A program made the position numbers and the translations under genes. Positions 7,716 to 16,799 of a stretch of DNA of 64,000 nt are shown in pieces. A model generated the notes under the pieces. The model was not told the origin of the DNA and did no database searches. It saw nothing but the letters and a program-made list of their open reading frames with translations. Source of the DNA: Ketobacter sp. MCCC 1A13808 (GTDB lineage: Bacteria; Pseudomonadota; Gammaproteobacteria; Pseudomonadales; Ketobacteraceae); contig NZ_VRKW01000007.1 of NCBI RefSeq assembly GCF_009746715.1, positions 1-64,000 on the forward strand. Direction: 5' to 3'. The stretch's first letter is position 1; each line of letters opens with the position of its first letter.

Positions 7716-8348
7716 TTGGAAAGCCATCTCGCCATCGTTCTTTGGGTATTTTCATACCTGTTGGGCTCTGTATCCAGCGCTATCCTGGTCTGTCGCCTAT
7801 TTGGCTTTCCAGATCCGCGCTCAACCGGGTCACACAACCCCGGCGCAACCAACGTGCTGCGGGTCGGCAACAAGTTCGCGGCGGCGATCACGTTATCAGG
7901 CGATGTGGCAAAAGGGATGGTTCCGGTTTGGGTTGCCCGCCAGGTTGGAGCACCGGAAAGTATTGCCGCATTTTGTGGCTTCTGCGCCTTTCTCGGCCAT
8001 CTGTATCCGGTCTATTTCGATTTTCGCGGGGGTAAAGGTGTCGCTACCGCCCTGGGCGTCATGGTTTTCCTGCATTGGCCCTCCACCCTGGTAGTCATCG
8101 GAATTTGGCTATTGGTGGCTGCCAGCACCCGTATTAGCTCAATGGCTTCCGTCACCAGCTTCCTATTGGCACCCATAATCGTGTTGCTGCTAAAGCCGGA
8201 ATTGTTTCATCCGGTCCTGGTGCTTTCATTAATGCTGCTGTTTCGCCACCGGCACAACATCATGCAATTGTTCAAAGGGCAGGAGCAGCGATTCGGAACC
8301 CCGGCGAGCCCCGCCCCCCTTCAAAACCCGATTGATAAAACGCACTGA
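7716..8348 (+). CDS. plsY: Acyl-phosphate:glycerol-3-phosphate acyltransferase
   Basis: An inner-membrane enzyme that acylates glycerol-3-phosphate from acyl-phosphate in the first step of phospholipid synthesis. The three conserved cytoplasmic motifs are present: GSHNPGATNVLR, FRGGKGVATALG and a C-terminal HRHNI, with about five membrane segments between them. The start is TTG at 7716, preceded by CCGGAG at a normal distance; the next residues ESHLAIVLWV begin the first membrane segment. It is divergent from folB and convergent with tsaD (23 bases between stops). Confidence 0.94.
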   Translation: MESHLAIVLWVFSYLLGSVSSAILVCRLFGFPDPRSTGSHNPGATNVLRVGNKFAAAITLSGDVAKGMVPVWVARQVGAPESIAAFCGFCAFLGHLYPVYFDFRGGKGVATALGVMVFLHWPSTLVVIGIWLLVAASTRISSMASVTSFLLAPIIVLLLKPELFHPVLVLSLMLLFRHRHNIMQLFKGQEQRFGTPASPAPLQNPIDKTH

Positions 8349-8371
8349 ATCAGGCTGATAAGCAGCGGGCT

Positions 8372-9391
8372 TTATAGCTCAGTCATAGGCCAGCGCGCCC
8401 TCACCTTCACTTTCAGGTCCGCTTCCTGCCCGGCCAGCATGCGTTGATAACCCGCGAACGCGATCATCGCGCCATTATCCGTGCAAAAACGCAATTGAGG
8501 ATAAAACACCTGCGCCCCCAGCTTCGCGACCATGTCAGCCAGCTTTTCCCGTAGCAACAAATTAGCACTGACGCCTCCGGCCACCACCAATTGCTTGCTG
8601 CCGGTTTGTTTCAGGGCGCGCTTACACTTAATCGTCAGGGTATCAACCACCGCATCCTGAAATGCCCAGGCGATATCAGCCACGTCCTCCGGGGTCAAAC
8701 CGGCGTCCGCTTCAGCGCACTTGTTACGGGTGTTCAAGGTGAAGGTTTTCAACCCGCTAAAACTGAAATCCAACCCGGGCCGGTCCACCATGGGACGGGG
8801 AAACCGAAACCGCGACGCATTGCCCTGCTGCGCGGCTTTGGCCACGTTGGGACCGCCGGGGTAGCCCAAACCCAGCATCTTAGCGGTTTTATCGAATGCT
8901 TCGCCGGCGGCGTCATCCAGCGATTCACCCAGAATCTGATACTGGCCAATGGACGCCACATTCACCAACTGGGTATGCCCGCCGCTCACCAGTAACGCAA
9001 CAAACGGCGCCTGGGGGGCTGGATCTTCCAACAGCGGCGCCAACAGATGGCCTTCCATGTGGTGCACCGACAGCGCCGGAATCCCCCAGGCGTAGGCCAG
9101 GCTTTTGGCAACGGAAGCGCCCACCATTAGCGCACCCACCAAACCGGGCCCGGCAGTATAGGCAATAGCATCCAGGTCAGCGGGCTGCGATCCGGCCTTC
9201 GCCATTACTTCCTTTATTAAAGGAATCAATTTACGCACATGATCCCGCGACGCCAGCTCCGGAACCACTCCACCGTACTCTGCGTGCAGCTCAATCTGGC
9301 TGTATAAGGCATCAGCCACGATTCCGCAGTCACTGTCGTACAGGGCTACGCCGGTTTCATCACAGGAAGTTTCAATACCAAGGATACGCAA
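8372..9391 (-). CDS. tsaD: tRNA t6A37 threonylcarbamoyltransferase
   Basis: The catalytic subunit that transfers threonylcarbamoyl from the TsaC product to A37 of ANN-decoding tRNAs, acting with TsaB and TsaE. The metal-binding motif HMEGH (H111, H115) and the ASKHA signatures [10 protein letters not shown] and LVSGGHTQL are intact, and the 339-residue length is normal. It is divergent from rpsU, the common gammaproteobacterial order. The single tRNA in this window (14483-14559) reads AUA or AUG and would be a t6A substrate. Confidence 0.95.
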   Translation of the reverse strand: MRILGIETSCDETGVALYDSDCGIVADALYSQIELHAEYGGVVPELASRDHVRKLIPLIKEVMAKAGSQPADLDAIAYTAGPGLVGALMVGASVAKSLAYAWGIPALSVHHMEGHLLAPLLEDPAPQAPFVALLVSGGHTQLVNVASIGQYQILGESLDDAAGEAFDKTAKMLGLGYPGGPNVAKAAQQGNASRFRFPRPMVDRPGLDFSFSGLKTFTLNTRNKCAEADAGLTPEDVADIAWAFQDAVVDTLTIKCKRALKQTGSKQLVVAGGVSANLLLREKLADMVAKLGAQVFYPQLRFCTDNGAMIAFAGYQRMLAGQEADLKVKVRARWPMTEL

Positions 9392-9684
9392 AATTTAATC
9401 CGGTCTATCTCAATTAGGGAATGGAATGCTGCAGACGAAAGGCAGTTTACCCCTAGTTGTGGCTGAAATCGACGGCCATTTCCGGGATTAAAGCCATAAC
9501 AGGCTTTGCAATTCAGGATCAATGCCATTAAAATGCGGCACCCTTATGACCAGAGCCTCCAGGATAACCCCTCTCAGCTTCCGTCATACACGAGATTATT
9601 CGTATACAAATTGGTTTATAGTCAGCTCCCAGTGGCGTCTATATTTAATAAGCAAACAGAATTCACAAGTAAGGTGATTTGTTA

Positions 9685-9900
9685 ATGCCTAACGTTAAGG
9701 TAAAAGAAAACGAGCCATTCGACGTAGCACTGCGTCGCTTCAAGCGTTCATGCGAAAAAGCCGGTGTACTGGCTGAAGTTCGTCGCCGCGAGTTTTACGA
9801 AAAACCCACTCAGGTTCGTAAGCGTAAGCAAGCCGCTGCCGTTAAGCGTCACGCTAAAAAAGTGTCCCGCGAACAGATCCGCCGCAAGCGCCTGTACTAG
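9685..9900 (+). CDS. rpsU: 30S ribosomal protein bS21
   Basis: A 71-residue, strongly basic small-subunit protein that helps start-codon selection. The sequence begins [20 protein letters not shown] and ends in the usual Arg/Lys tail RRKRLY. ATG at 9685 has AAGGTG eleven bases upstream; a TTG six bases earlier is not needed. It heads the rpsU-yqeY-dnaG-rpoD macromolecular-synthesis unit and is followed by a terminator at 9932-9969 that would reduce read-through. Confidence 0.97.
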   Translation: MPNVKVKENEPFDVALRRFKRSCEKAGVLAEVRRREFYEKPTQVRKRKQAAAVKRHAKKVSREQIRRKRLY

Positions 9901-9931
9901 CAAGCACTTAGTAACACAGCAAACACCTTAC

Positions 9932-9974
9932 ACAATACGCCGGCGGGCCTACCCGTTCCGGCGTATTGTTGTTT
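9932..9974 (+). terminator. rpsU terminator / attenuator
   Basis: ACAATACGCCGG (9932-9943) pairs with CCGGCGTATTGT (9958-9969), and an inner CGGG/CCCG stem sits at the tip; TGTTTGC follows. A partial terminator between rpsU and dnaG is a known feature of this operon in enterics and sets a high rpsU to dnaG ratio. The same role is inferred here. Confidence 0.8.
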
Positions 9975-10010
9975 GCAGCAAAAAGACCATTCAAGATTAG
10001 GGAAAGCACC

Positions 10011-10457
10011 ATGTCAGAGATAAAAGCCAAACTGAACGCCGCAGTGAAAGATGCCATGCGCGCCAAAGACAAACCCCGCTTATCCACTCTGCGCCTGGCA
10101 ACCTCGGCGCTTAAACAAATCGAAGTGGATGAACGCATTGAGCTGGATGACACCCGCGTACTCGCGATATTGGATAAAATGGTCAAACAGCGCAAAGATT
10201 CTGTCGAACAGTTTACCCAAGGAAACCGCGACGACCTGGCCCGGATCGAACTGGCCGAAATCGAAGTACTGAAAGAATTCCTGCCCCAAGCAATGGGCGA
10301 AGCCGAGGTCGAAGCCATCGTTCAGGCGGCCATCAGCGAAACCGGCGCCCAGGGCATGAAGGACATGGGCCAGGTCATGGCGATCGTAAAACCGCAAGCA
10401 CAGGGTCGCGCCGATATGGGCGAAGTCAGTAAAAAGGTTAAAGCACTACTCGGATAA
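10011..10457 (+). CDS. yqeY: GatB/YqeY domain protein
   Basis: A 148-residue protein of the YqeY family, related to the tRNA-binding tail domain of GatB (Asp/Glu-tRNA amidotransferase). It is often found between rpsU and dnaG; its exact role is unsettled. Family features include KDKPRLSTLRL, a helical middle and the C-terminal GRADMGEVSKKVKALL. The start at 10011 follows TTAGGGAAAG; the frame is open upstream but that part overlaps the rpsU terminator. Seven bases separate it from dnaG. Confidence 0.92.
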   Translation: MSEIKAKLNAAVKDAMRAKDKPRLSTLRLATSALKQIEVDERIELDDTRVLAILDKMVKQRKDSVEQFTQGNRDDLARIELAEIEVLKEFLPQAMGEAEVEAIVQAAISETGAQGMKDMGQVMAIVKPQAQGRADMGEVSKKVKALLG

Positions 10458-10464
10458 ATCGCCC

Positions 10465-12360
10465 ATGTCTGGCCGGATCCCGGAAAGTTTTATCGATGAT
10501 GTTCTGTCCAGAACCGATCTGGTGGAGCTCATCGATAGCTATGTGCACCTGAAACGCACTGGCAAAAACTACTCCGCCTGCTGCCCTTTTCACCAGGAAA
10601 AAACCCCCTCTTTTACCGTCAGCCCGGACAAGCAGTTTTATTACTGTTTCGGTTGCGGAGCCAGCGGGAACGCCGTCGGCTTTTTGATGGAATACACCCG
10701 GCTCAGCTTCATAGAAGCCCTGGAAACCCTCTGCCGTACCCTGGGCCTGGAAATCCCCCGTGACGACAACTTCAAGCCACGGCAGGATTATCAGCCTTTA
10801 TACAATGTATTGGAAGCCGCAACCGCGTTCTATGAACAGCAGCTGCGCAACCCCCAAACCAAAGACCGCCCGGTAAACTATCTGAAAAGCCGGGGCCTGA
10901 GCGGGCAAACCGCCAAACAATTCCGGGTCGGATATGCGCCCCACGGCTGGGACAACCTGATTAACCAGCTGGGCAAAGATGACACCAAGCTTAACCAGCT
11001 GATGCAATCCGGGCTGGCCGTTGAAAACGATAAAGGCCATCGTTACGACCGCTTTCGTGACCGGGTTATATTTCCTATCCGCGACAGCCGCGGGCGGGTA
11101 ATCGCGTTTGGCGGGCGGGTGCTCGGTGACGACAAACCCAAGTACCTTAACTCACCGGAAACCCCTGTCTTCCATAAAGGGCGCGAGCTATACGGGCTCT
11201 ACGAAGCCAAGCAGGCCAGCAACAAGATCCGGCGCTTCGTGATTGTGGAAGGCTATATGGATGTTATTGCGTTGGCGCAATTCGGCATTCCCTATGCCGT
11301 CGCCACCCTGGGAACCGCGACCAGCCGCGACCACATTGAAAAGTTGTTCCGCCACAGCGACCAACTGGTGTTTTGCTTTGACGGTGACGAAGCGGGCCGT
11401 AAAGCCGCCTGGCGCGCGCTTGAGAATGCCCTGCCCTGCGCCAAAGACGGGCGCCAGATGCGGGTTTTACTGCTGGCAGAGGGCGAAGATCCCGACACCC
11501 TGGTGCGCAAACACGGCAAAGACTACTTTGAGGGCCTCCTGGATGAAGCAACCCCGCTGTCCGAATACTTTTTTGCGCACCTGAGTGACGACCTAAACAC
11601 CAGCACACTGGATGGTCGCGCCCGCCTTGCCAGCTTGGCCAAACCTTTTATCGAGCAGCTCCCGAACGGCGTCTTTCAACAGCTCATGCTCAAAGAATTA
11701 CGGCGTATTACTCAACTTGAAGAGCTGCAACTGGCGCCGGCCGAACCTGCTCCACGGCCTGCACATGAGCCGCCTGCCGCGCCACCGGCCTTGAATTATG
11801 ACGCTCCCCCCCCATATACCGAAGAGTACCCGGTAAGCAGTAGCTCAGATCATAATGAAGCCTACTATTCCGACGCCCAAAACGAGGCGCGGCCCGCCAA
11901 GCCCAAGCAGCGCAAGAAGCTGCCACGGCCGACATCGGATGCCACGTCGCGTTCTGCGCATGATCATCCGTCGCTGGTGGACTCGACCATCCGCCTATTG
12001 CTGAATGCACCGCGCCAGGCAGCAACTATGGATCTGCCGGCAGACTTAAGGGAACTGACCCTGCCCCGCATCGATATTTTGTGGGAGCTGTTCGACTTTA
12101 TCCGGCAGCAACCGGAAGCGTCGACCGCGGCTATATTGGGCCACTGGCAGAATCGCGAAGACGGCGAAGCGGTCTTCAGGCTGGCAGCAAAAGAATTCCT
12201 GCTGCCCAACGACGAGCAGACGCCCGAGCTAAGCGACGCAGTTCGTCGCCTTTATTTACAAAAAGTGGAGCAGGATTTGGATCAAATCATCGCCGATGGC
12301 GTCAAAGACAAATCAAGATTCAAAGAGCTACTACACTTACAGAAAGAGCTATCCAATTAG
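10465..12360 (+). CDS. dnaG: DNA primase
   Basis: Synthesises RNA primers at the replication fork and binds DnaB helicase. The N-terminal CHC2 zinc site is complete (C40, H43, C61, C64 in CCPFHQEKTPSF and YYCFGCGASG). The Toprim catalytic core follows, with VEGYMDVIALAQFG (about 260) and FDGDEAGRKAA (about 305). A Pro/Ala-rich linker (about 425-505) precedes the helicase-binding C-terminal domain (about 515-631). The 631-residue length is normal. It is translated from ATG at 10465, seven bases after yqeY. Confidence 0.97.
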   Translation: MSGRIPESFIDDVLSRTDLVELIDSYVHLKRTGKNYSACCPFHQEKTPSFTVSPDKQFYYCFGCGASGNAVGFLMEYTRLSFIEALETLCRTLGLEIPRDDNFKPRQDYQPLYNVLEAATAFYEQQLRNPQTKDRPVNYLKSRGLSGQTAKQFRVGYAPHGWDNLINQLGKDDTKLNQLMQSGLAVENDKGHRYDRFRDRVIFPIRDSRGRVIAFGGRVLGDDKPKYLNSPETPVFHKGRELYGLYEAKQASNKIRRFVIVEGYMDVIALAQFGIPYAVATLGTATSRDHIEKLFRHSDQLVFCFDGDEAGRKAAWRALENALPCAKDGRQMRVLLLAEGEDPDTLVRKHGKDYFEGLLDEATPLSEYFFAHLSDDLNTSTLDGRARLASLAKPFIEQLPNGVFQQLMLKELRRITQLEELQLAPAEPAPRPAHEPPAAPPALNYDAPPPYTEEYPVSSSSDHNEAYYSDAQNEARPAKPKQRKKLPRPTSDATSRSAHDHPSLVDSTIRLLLNAPRQAATMDLPADLRELTLPRIDILWELFDFIRQQPEASTAAILGHWQNREDGEAVFRLAAKEFLLPNDEQTPELSDAVRRLYLQKVEQDLDQIIADGVKDKSRFKELLHLQKELSN

Positions 12361-12489
12361 TCGTATATCCAGCGACTCAATCCTTCCTATGGACCTGCAA
12401 CGCCGGATCGTGGGCAAACCAACACATGAGGCCTCAAAATGTAGTTTTTCAGCACGCATTACAAACTCGCTACAAACTCGTGGGTCTGC

Positions 12490-12521
12490 TTGTGGTAAGA
12501 GCAACCCGTTAACTGTATAAT
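12490..12521 (+). promoter_or_regulatory. Internal promoter for rpoD
   Basis: A consensus -10 TATAAT lies at 12516-12521, with TTGTGG at 12490-12495 as a poorly spaced -35 (20 bases). Transcription would begin near 12528, giving a leader of about 30 bases before the rpoD ATG at 12559. The in-frame ATG at 12520 falls within this -10, so it cannot serve transcripts from here. Confidence 0.55.
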
Positions 12522-12558
12522 GCCGCGTTCTTCGCGCACCAGACGGAATGGGCATTTC

Positions 12559-14412
12559 ATGACGACCGATAAAGAACAGCAAAAGTCCCAGCTAAAACAA
12601 CTAATTACTAAGGGAAAGGAACAAGGTTTCCTGACCTACGCGGAAGTGAACGACCACCTTCCCGCTGACATCACCGATCCGGATCAGATCGAAGATATCA
12701 TTGGTATGATTAACGACATGGGCATTCCGGTACACGAAGTGGCGCCGGAAACCGATGAGTTGTTGCTGGGAGAAAATTCCAATAGCACAGACGAAGACGC
12801 TGCTGAAGAAGCCGCTGCCGCCCTGGCATCGGTGGAAAGCGAACCCGGCCGCACGACCGACCCAGTACGTATGTATATGCGTGAAATGGGCACCGTGGAG
12901 CTGCTGACCCGGGAAGGCGAAATCGTCATTGCGAAACGCATCGAAGAAGGCATTCGACAAGTCATGCACGCCCTCGCCTACTGGCCTGGCTGTATCGAAA
13001 CCGTATTAGGTGAGTACAACCGAGTCACCGAAGCGGAAGAAGGCCGACTTTCCGAAGTGATTGCCGGATTCATCTCTGAAGAAGACGAAATCGCACAACC
13101 GACTCCAATTGTGGCGCCAAGTGCCAATGATGACGCCAACAAGAAAGACGACGACAGTGACGACGACGATGATGACGACGACGATACCAGCAACGAGATT
13201 GATCCGGAGCTGGCTAAAGAGCGTTTTGGCGAACTGGAATCGCTATACAAAAAAGCCGAAGCTGCCATTGCCAAACATGGCCGCGATTCCAAACGAGCTG
13301 AAACCGCCCTGGCTAAACTGGCGGACAATTTTGTTACCTTTAAGCTAGTGCCTCGCCTGTTCAATCAGGTGGAATCGGAAATCAGGGATACCCTGACGGC
13401 GATTCGCGGCAGTGAGCGTAACATCATGAACAGCTGTATCCGGCTGGCCAAGATGCCACGAAAAGACTTCATCCGGAGCTTCCCCGGCAACGAAGTGGAT
13501 CTGGAATGGCTGGATGGCCATATCAAGGCCGGTAAGCCATATGCACAAGGCTTGGAAAACGTGCGTCCGGATGTTCTGCGTGCACAACGTCGCATGGTTC
13601 AACTGCAGGAACTGATCGGCCTCACTATTCCCGAAATCAAGGAAGTGAACCGCCGCATGTCCATCGGTGAAGCCAAAGCCCGCCGCGCTAAAAAGGAAAT
13701 GGTAGAAGCCAACTTACGTTTGGTTATCTCCATCGCCAAAAAGTACACCAACCGCGGCCTGCAATTCCTGGATCTGATTCAGGAAGGCAACATCGGCTTG
13801 ATGAAGGCAGTAGACAAGTTCGAATACCGCCGTGGTTACAAGTTCTCCACCTACGCAACCTGGTGGATTCGGCAGGCCATTACCCGCTCCATTGCGGACC
13901 AGGCACGCACCATCCGTATTCCGGTGCACATGATCGAAACCATCAACAAGCTGAACCGGGTATCCCGCCAAATGCTTCAGGAAATGGGCCGCGAGCCGAC
14001 CCCTGAAGAATTGGGCATACGCCTGGAAATGCCGGAAGACAAAGTACGCAAAGTGCTGAAGATTGCCAAAGAACCTATCTCCATGGAAACGCCGATCGGC
14101 GACGATGAAGATTCGCACCTGGGTGATTTTATCGAAGACGCCACCATCGACTCGCCCGTGGATTCCGCCACGATCGAAGGCCTGATGGAAGCCACCCGAT
14201 CAGTACTGGCTGGCCTAACCGCAAGGGAAGCCAAAGTACTCAGCATGCGTTTCGGTATCGATATGAACACGGATCACACCCTGGAAGAAGTCGGCAAGCA
14301 GTTCGACGTCACCCGGGAACGAATTCGTCAGATCGAAGCCAAAGCCCTGCGCAAACTGCGCCATCCGAGCCGTTCGGAGCACCTGCGCAGCTTCCTGGAC
14401 AGTGAAACGTAA
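12559..14412 (+). CDS. rpoD: RNA polymerase sigma-70 factor
   Basis: The primary sigma factor, 617 residues. Region 1.1 opens with [20 protein letters not shown]; region 1.2 has [20 protein letters not shown] non-conserved region carries an Asp run (about 196-212). Regions 2.1-2.4 follow ([36 protein letters not shown]), and region 4.2 has the helix-turn-helix [20 protein letters not shown]. The ATG at 12559 matches homologous N-termini; upstream in-frame ATG 12520 lies in a promoter. It is expressed by read-through from rpsU and from its own promoter. A hairpin terminator follows at 14439. Confidence 0.97.
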   Translation: MTTDKEQQKSQLKQLITKGKEQGFLTYAEVNDHLPADITDPDQIEDIIGMINDMGIPVHEVAPETDELLLGENSNSTDEDAAEEAAAALASVESEPGRTTDPVRMYMREMGTVELLTREGEIVIAKRIEEGIRQVMHALAYWPGCIETVLGEYNRVTEAEEGRLSEVIAGFISEEDEIAQPTPIVAPSANDDANKKDDDSDDDDDDDDDTSNEIDPELAKERFGELESLYKKAEAAIAKHGRDSKRAETALAKLADNFVTFKLVPRLFNQVESEIRDTLTAIRGSERNIMNSCIRLAKMPRKDFIRSFPGNEVDLEWLDGHIKAGKPYAQGLENVRPDVLRAQRRMVQLQELIGLTIPEIKEVNRRMSIGEAKARRAKKEMVEANLRLVISIAKKYTNRGLQFLDLIQEGNIGLMKAVDKFEYRRGYKFSTYATWWIRQAITRSIADQARTIRIPVHMIETINKLNRVSRQMLQEMGREPTPEELGIRLEMPEDKVRKVLKIAKEPISMETPIGDDEDSHLGDFIEDATIDSPVDSATIEGLMEATRSVLAGLTAREAKVLSMRFGIDMNTDHTLEEVGKQFDVTRERIRQIEAKALRKLRHPSRSEHLRSFLDSET

Positions 14413-14438
14413 ATAGCACAGTAAAGCAGTAAAAAAGT

Positions 14439-14480
14439 GGCGCCCTTATACATTGAACCGTATAATGGCGCCCTTCTTTT
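14439..14480 (+). terminator. rpoD terminator overlapping the tRNA promoter
   Basis: GGCGCCCTTATAC (14439-14451) pairs with GTATAATGGCGCC (14460-14472), one mismatch, loop ATTGAACC, followed by CTTCTTTTC. The downstream arm contains the consensus TATAAT (14461-14466) that likely drives the tRNA. Confidence 0.7.
14461..14473 (+). promoter_or_regulatory. -10 element and GC-rich discriminator of the tRNA promoter
   Basis: TATAAT is followed at once by GGCGCCC, a GC-rich discriminator of the kind found at stringently controlled stable-RNA promoters. The tRNA begins 16 bases after the -10. No good -35 is visible at the standard distance (TGGCGC at 14438-14443). Confidence 0.6.
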
Positions 14481-14482
14481 CA

Positions 14483-14559
14483 GGGCCTTTAGCTCAGTTG
14501 GTTAGAGCATCCGACTCATAATCGGCAGGTCCCCAGTTCAAGTCTGGGAAGGCCCACCA
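14483..14559 (+). tRNA. tRNA with CAU anticodon, probably tRNA-Ile2 (lysidine-modified)
   Basis: A 77-base tRNA with encoded CCA. The acceptor GGGCCTT pairs with AAGGCCC, the D arm is GCTC/GAGC, the anticodon loop is CTCATAA (anticodon CAU) and the T arm is CCCAG/CTGGG. CAU is shared by initiator Met, elongator Met and Ile2. The acceptor stem and the position after rpoD resemble the Ile2 gene of other gammaproteobacteria, in which TilS converts C34 to lysidine to read AUA. Elongator Met is the alternative. The top pair of the anticodon stem (27-43) is U-C, a mismatch. Confidence 0.93.
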
Positions 14560-14691
14560 TTTTTTTAATATTGAAATCTGCTGTATACGTGAAAGTACAG
14601 TTAGAGCTTCCACCAGCCTGAGTTTGCGGAACGCATTGCACTCACAACCTATTTTCAAATCTCCCGAATACAGACAACCTCCTCCTCTATT

Positions 14692-15453
14692 CTATTGTGT
14701 GAGCTGCACAATCGCGTTCGCTACGATGTCTTGACCATGGCGAATTTGGGATTGAAAAGCGGCTTGGGATTTTAAGGGCGAAACATCAATAGTAAGCAAC
14801 TGGCCGTTCAGTGCTTCTGTTTTATATTCCAGGGTCAGACCGAAGATGGGATCCCTCATCTCTGCTTGTTCCGGAAACAGTAATTTGCGCGCATCCTCTA
14901 CATAATCAACATACCGTGAATGATTGACGTGTTTTAGCAAATCAATTTCACTGGGCATTACTCTTCTTTCGATGGATTTTACAGATTCAATCGGGAGGCT
15001 GTTTTGGATTTTCGGGAACAGTCTACCGTCGAAGTTAGCGGGTGAAGTGTCTATAAAATCTTTGACCGTTTCCGCTACCACTTTTGGACGACGTCGGGAA
15101 TCGACATTCACCAGCGTAGCGCGCCCCAAAGCGATCGCCATTTTCGATTCTTTATCAACGATCATTTGGGAAATATCCAGGCTGGTATTGCCTACGCGGC
15201 TTAGCCAAACGCTTATTTCCAGATTAATGCGCTCGACGACCGGCGCCAGCACAACCAGACTTTGGGCTGCAACCACCAGACTATTGATGGCGTGACGAAA
15301 GGTATTTTGCTCTGAATTCAGAAACTCCCACCGCCCCCACTCCATATAACGTATCAGTACAGCAGGAGGAATGGTCCTGGTCCCATCCAGTTCGTAACCG
15401 CGAGTTAGTATCTCTGTCGTCATCATAGGCATAAGCGAGTCAACCCTGTTCAT
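14692..15453 (-). CDS. Acyl-CoA/acyl-ACP thioesterase-like double hotdog protein
   Basis: A 253-residue protein with two hotdog-fold units. The first (about 12-110) starts GYELDGTRTIPPAVLIRYMEWGRW, and the second (about 150-250) has LLKHVNHSRYVDYVEDARK, where the Asn-His pair resembles the active region of 4-hydroxybenzoyl-CoA or FatA-type thioesterases. A role in hydrolysing fatty acyl thioesters is likely; chain length and carrier are unknown. There is no signal peptide. Several ATGs cluster at the start (residues 1, 8, 10, 11) with no clear ribosome site, so the first few residues are uncertain. Confidence 0.7.
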   Translation of the reverse strand: MNRVDSLMPMMTTEILTRGYELDGTRTIPPAVLIRYMEWGRWEFLNSEQNTFRHAINSLVVAAQSLVVLAPVVERINLEISVWLSRVGNTSLDISQMIVDKESKMAIALGRATLVNVDSRRRPKVVAETVKDFIDTSPANFDGRLFPKIQNSLPIESVKSIERRVMPSEIDLLKHVNHSRYVDYVEDARKLLFPEQAEMRDPIFGLTLEYKTEALNGQLLTIDVSPLKSQAAFQSQIRHGQDIVANAIVQLTQ

Positions 15454-15573
15454 TCAGGTAATTGTAAATAGCAGTAGCCTACCACGGAACGCACCTCAGG
15501 AATTGACTGGAGGGACTTCGTAAACAGCGTATTTCGGCAGGCTTCTTTCACTATCACCCCAATGCACAGCCAT

Positions 15574-15978
15574 TTAGATTGGCGCTGTTTGAGCATGACA
15601 CTCGCGAACCCTCTGTTCGTTTTCAATCGCTGCACGAACATACGTGTCAGACAACAATTGTAATATACGCTCCAACAATGCGGGGGGAGCAACGAATGTG
15701 TGCCATGCCGTCAAGGTTTGTGCCGTGGGTAGATCCCAGGCCGAATTAACCACCTCACGCTGATTCATGACTATGTCTGCCCCCGACGGAACGGATACCA
15801 TCCGGCCAATAACTTCACGACCCGTGACGGGAGTAATCACGGCCAGGAGAATCCAGATACCGATCAGGGTAGAAAGAATGGCCCCCACGGGCTGCTTCCA
15901 CGACCCTATCCGGTAGCAAAGCCAATCCCATAAATGGTATCTCCTAGTGGCTGTATTCCATCTGACTGTCGCCTCCAT
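15574..15978 (-). CDS. Small single-pass membrane protein, unknown function
   Basis: Not recognised. The 134 residues contain one hydrophobic segment (about 30-50, GAILSTLIGIWILLAVITPV) after a basic, Trp-rich N-terminus, then a soluble C-terminal part that ends in a helical stretch (LLERILQLLSDTYVRA). The gene is divergent from the Zur-like regulator and shares a 100-base control region with a candidate Zur-type dyad, so metal control is possible. Being unopposed by a better frame and starting opposite a regulator are the reasons for keeping it. Confidence 0.5.
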   Translation of the reverse strand: MEATVRWNTATRRYHLWDWLCYRIGSWKQPVGAILSTLIGIWILLAVITPVTGREVIGRMVSVPSGADIVMNQREVVNSAWDLPTAQTLTAWHTFVAPPALLERILQLLSDTYVRAAIENEQRVRECHAQTAPI

Positions 15979-16016
15979 TTCAAAAAGCCATTAATTATCA
16001 CGGACGCTTATTCTAT

Positions 16017-16040
16017 AATGTTATGTTATATCCTATCATT
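16017..16040. promoter_or_regulatory. Candidate Zur/Fur-type dyad
   Basis: AATGTTATG at one end and TATCATT at the other form an imperfect AT-rich dyad (AATGTTA against AATGATA, 6 of 7), similar in spacing and base content to Zur or Fur boxes. It lies 40 bases upstream of the Zur-like gene and 38 bases upstream of the divergent membrane-protein start. Function is inferred. Confidence 0.35.
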
Positions 16041-16079
16041 TAGTGACACCGACCGCGGAACCGACCGGATGATTACGCC

Positions 16080-16529
16080 ATGAGTACAATTACACAAATT
16101 CTCAATCACGCAGAAACCAGTTGTCGCGCGAGCGGTGCCAAGTTAACCGAAAAGCGCAAGCGGGTTTTGACTGGGTTGCTGAAATCCCAGAAGGCACTGT
16201 CAGCCTATGAACTGATCGATATACTGCAAAAGGAGTTCGATGAATCTCCCCCGGCCATGTCGGTGTATCGCATTCTGGAGTTTCTCGAAAGCGAAAACCT
16301 GGTGCACAAACTACACCTGGCGAACAAATACGTTGCCTGCTCCCATATCAGTTGCGCCCATGAACACGAAGTCCCCCAATTTTTGATCTGCGACCAGTGC
16401 GGCAATGTGAAAGAAATCGGCATTAAAAAATCCCTGATCAACACACTAAAGCGAAATGTCGAAGAGTCGGGCTATGTTCTGCAAAGTCCGCAATTAGAAC
16501 TGCATTGCCTGTGTCAGGAATGTGCGTAG
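16080..16529 (+). CDS. zur: Fur-family regulator, Zur-like
   Basis: A 149-residue metalloregulator that would repress zinc-uptake genes when Zn is sufficient. The winged helix (about 15-90) contains LTEKRKRVLTGLLKSQKALS and PPAMSVYRILEFLE. The dimer domain shows HEHEVPQFLICDQCGNV, and a C-terminal CLCQECA completes the two Cys-pair structural zinc site (CDQC and CQEC). The extended CxxC set and lack of the Fur HHDH element favour Zur over Fur. No znuABC genes are near. PerR-like or Fur function cannot be fully excluded. Confidence 0.82.
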   Translation: MSTITQILNHAETSCRASGAKLTEKRKRVLTGLLKSQKALSAYELIDILQKEFDESPPAMSVYRILEFLESENLVHKLHLANKYVACSHISCAHEHEVPQFLICDQCGNVKEIGIKKSLINTLKRNVEESGYVLQSPQLELHCLCQECA

Positions 16530-16799
16530 CGAGCAACCAACAGCGCCCACCGCAGCCCATTTCATGCTCAAGAATTGAAAAATACTGACTTTCTTGTAAA
16601 ATGCCCCGAATTCATACCCACCAGGAACTCGTTTTGCTAATTAGTCCACCCTAGCATTCCTGTCTACAATCACTCTGATTGTCACCCCTTTTCTCGCTAA
16701 ATCGCACTTTTTGGTGCGCAGCATACGTTGTTCAACTATTTAAATGCCCTCAATGCATTGCGCATCGGGAGGCGAACGTTTTAAAACTGCAGGTAAACA

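Noticed and set aside
9392-9684. LexA box upstream of rpsU, as in E. coli
   Set aside because: No CTGT-N8-ACAG match was seen in the region.
12520-12558. Upstream in-frame start for rpoD
   Set aside because: The ATG lies within the -10 TATAAT of the likely promoter, and the residues are not conserved.
15450-15692. 80-codon minus-strand frame between the thioesterase and the membrane protein
   Set aside because: It overlaps the membrane-protein gene in another frame, is Cys/Arg-rich and has no recognisable features.
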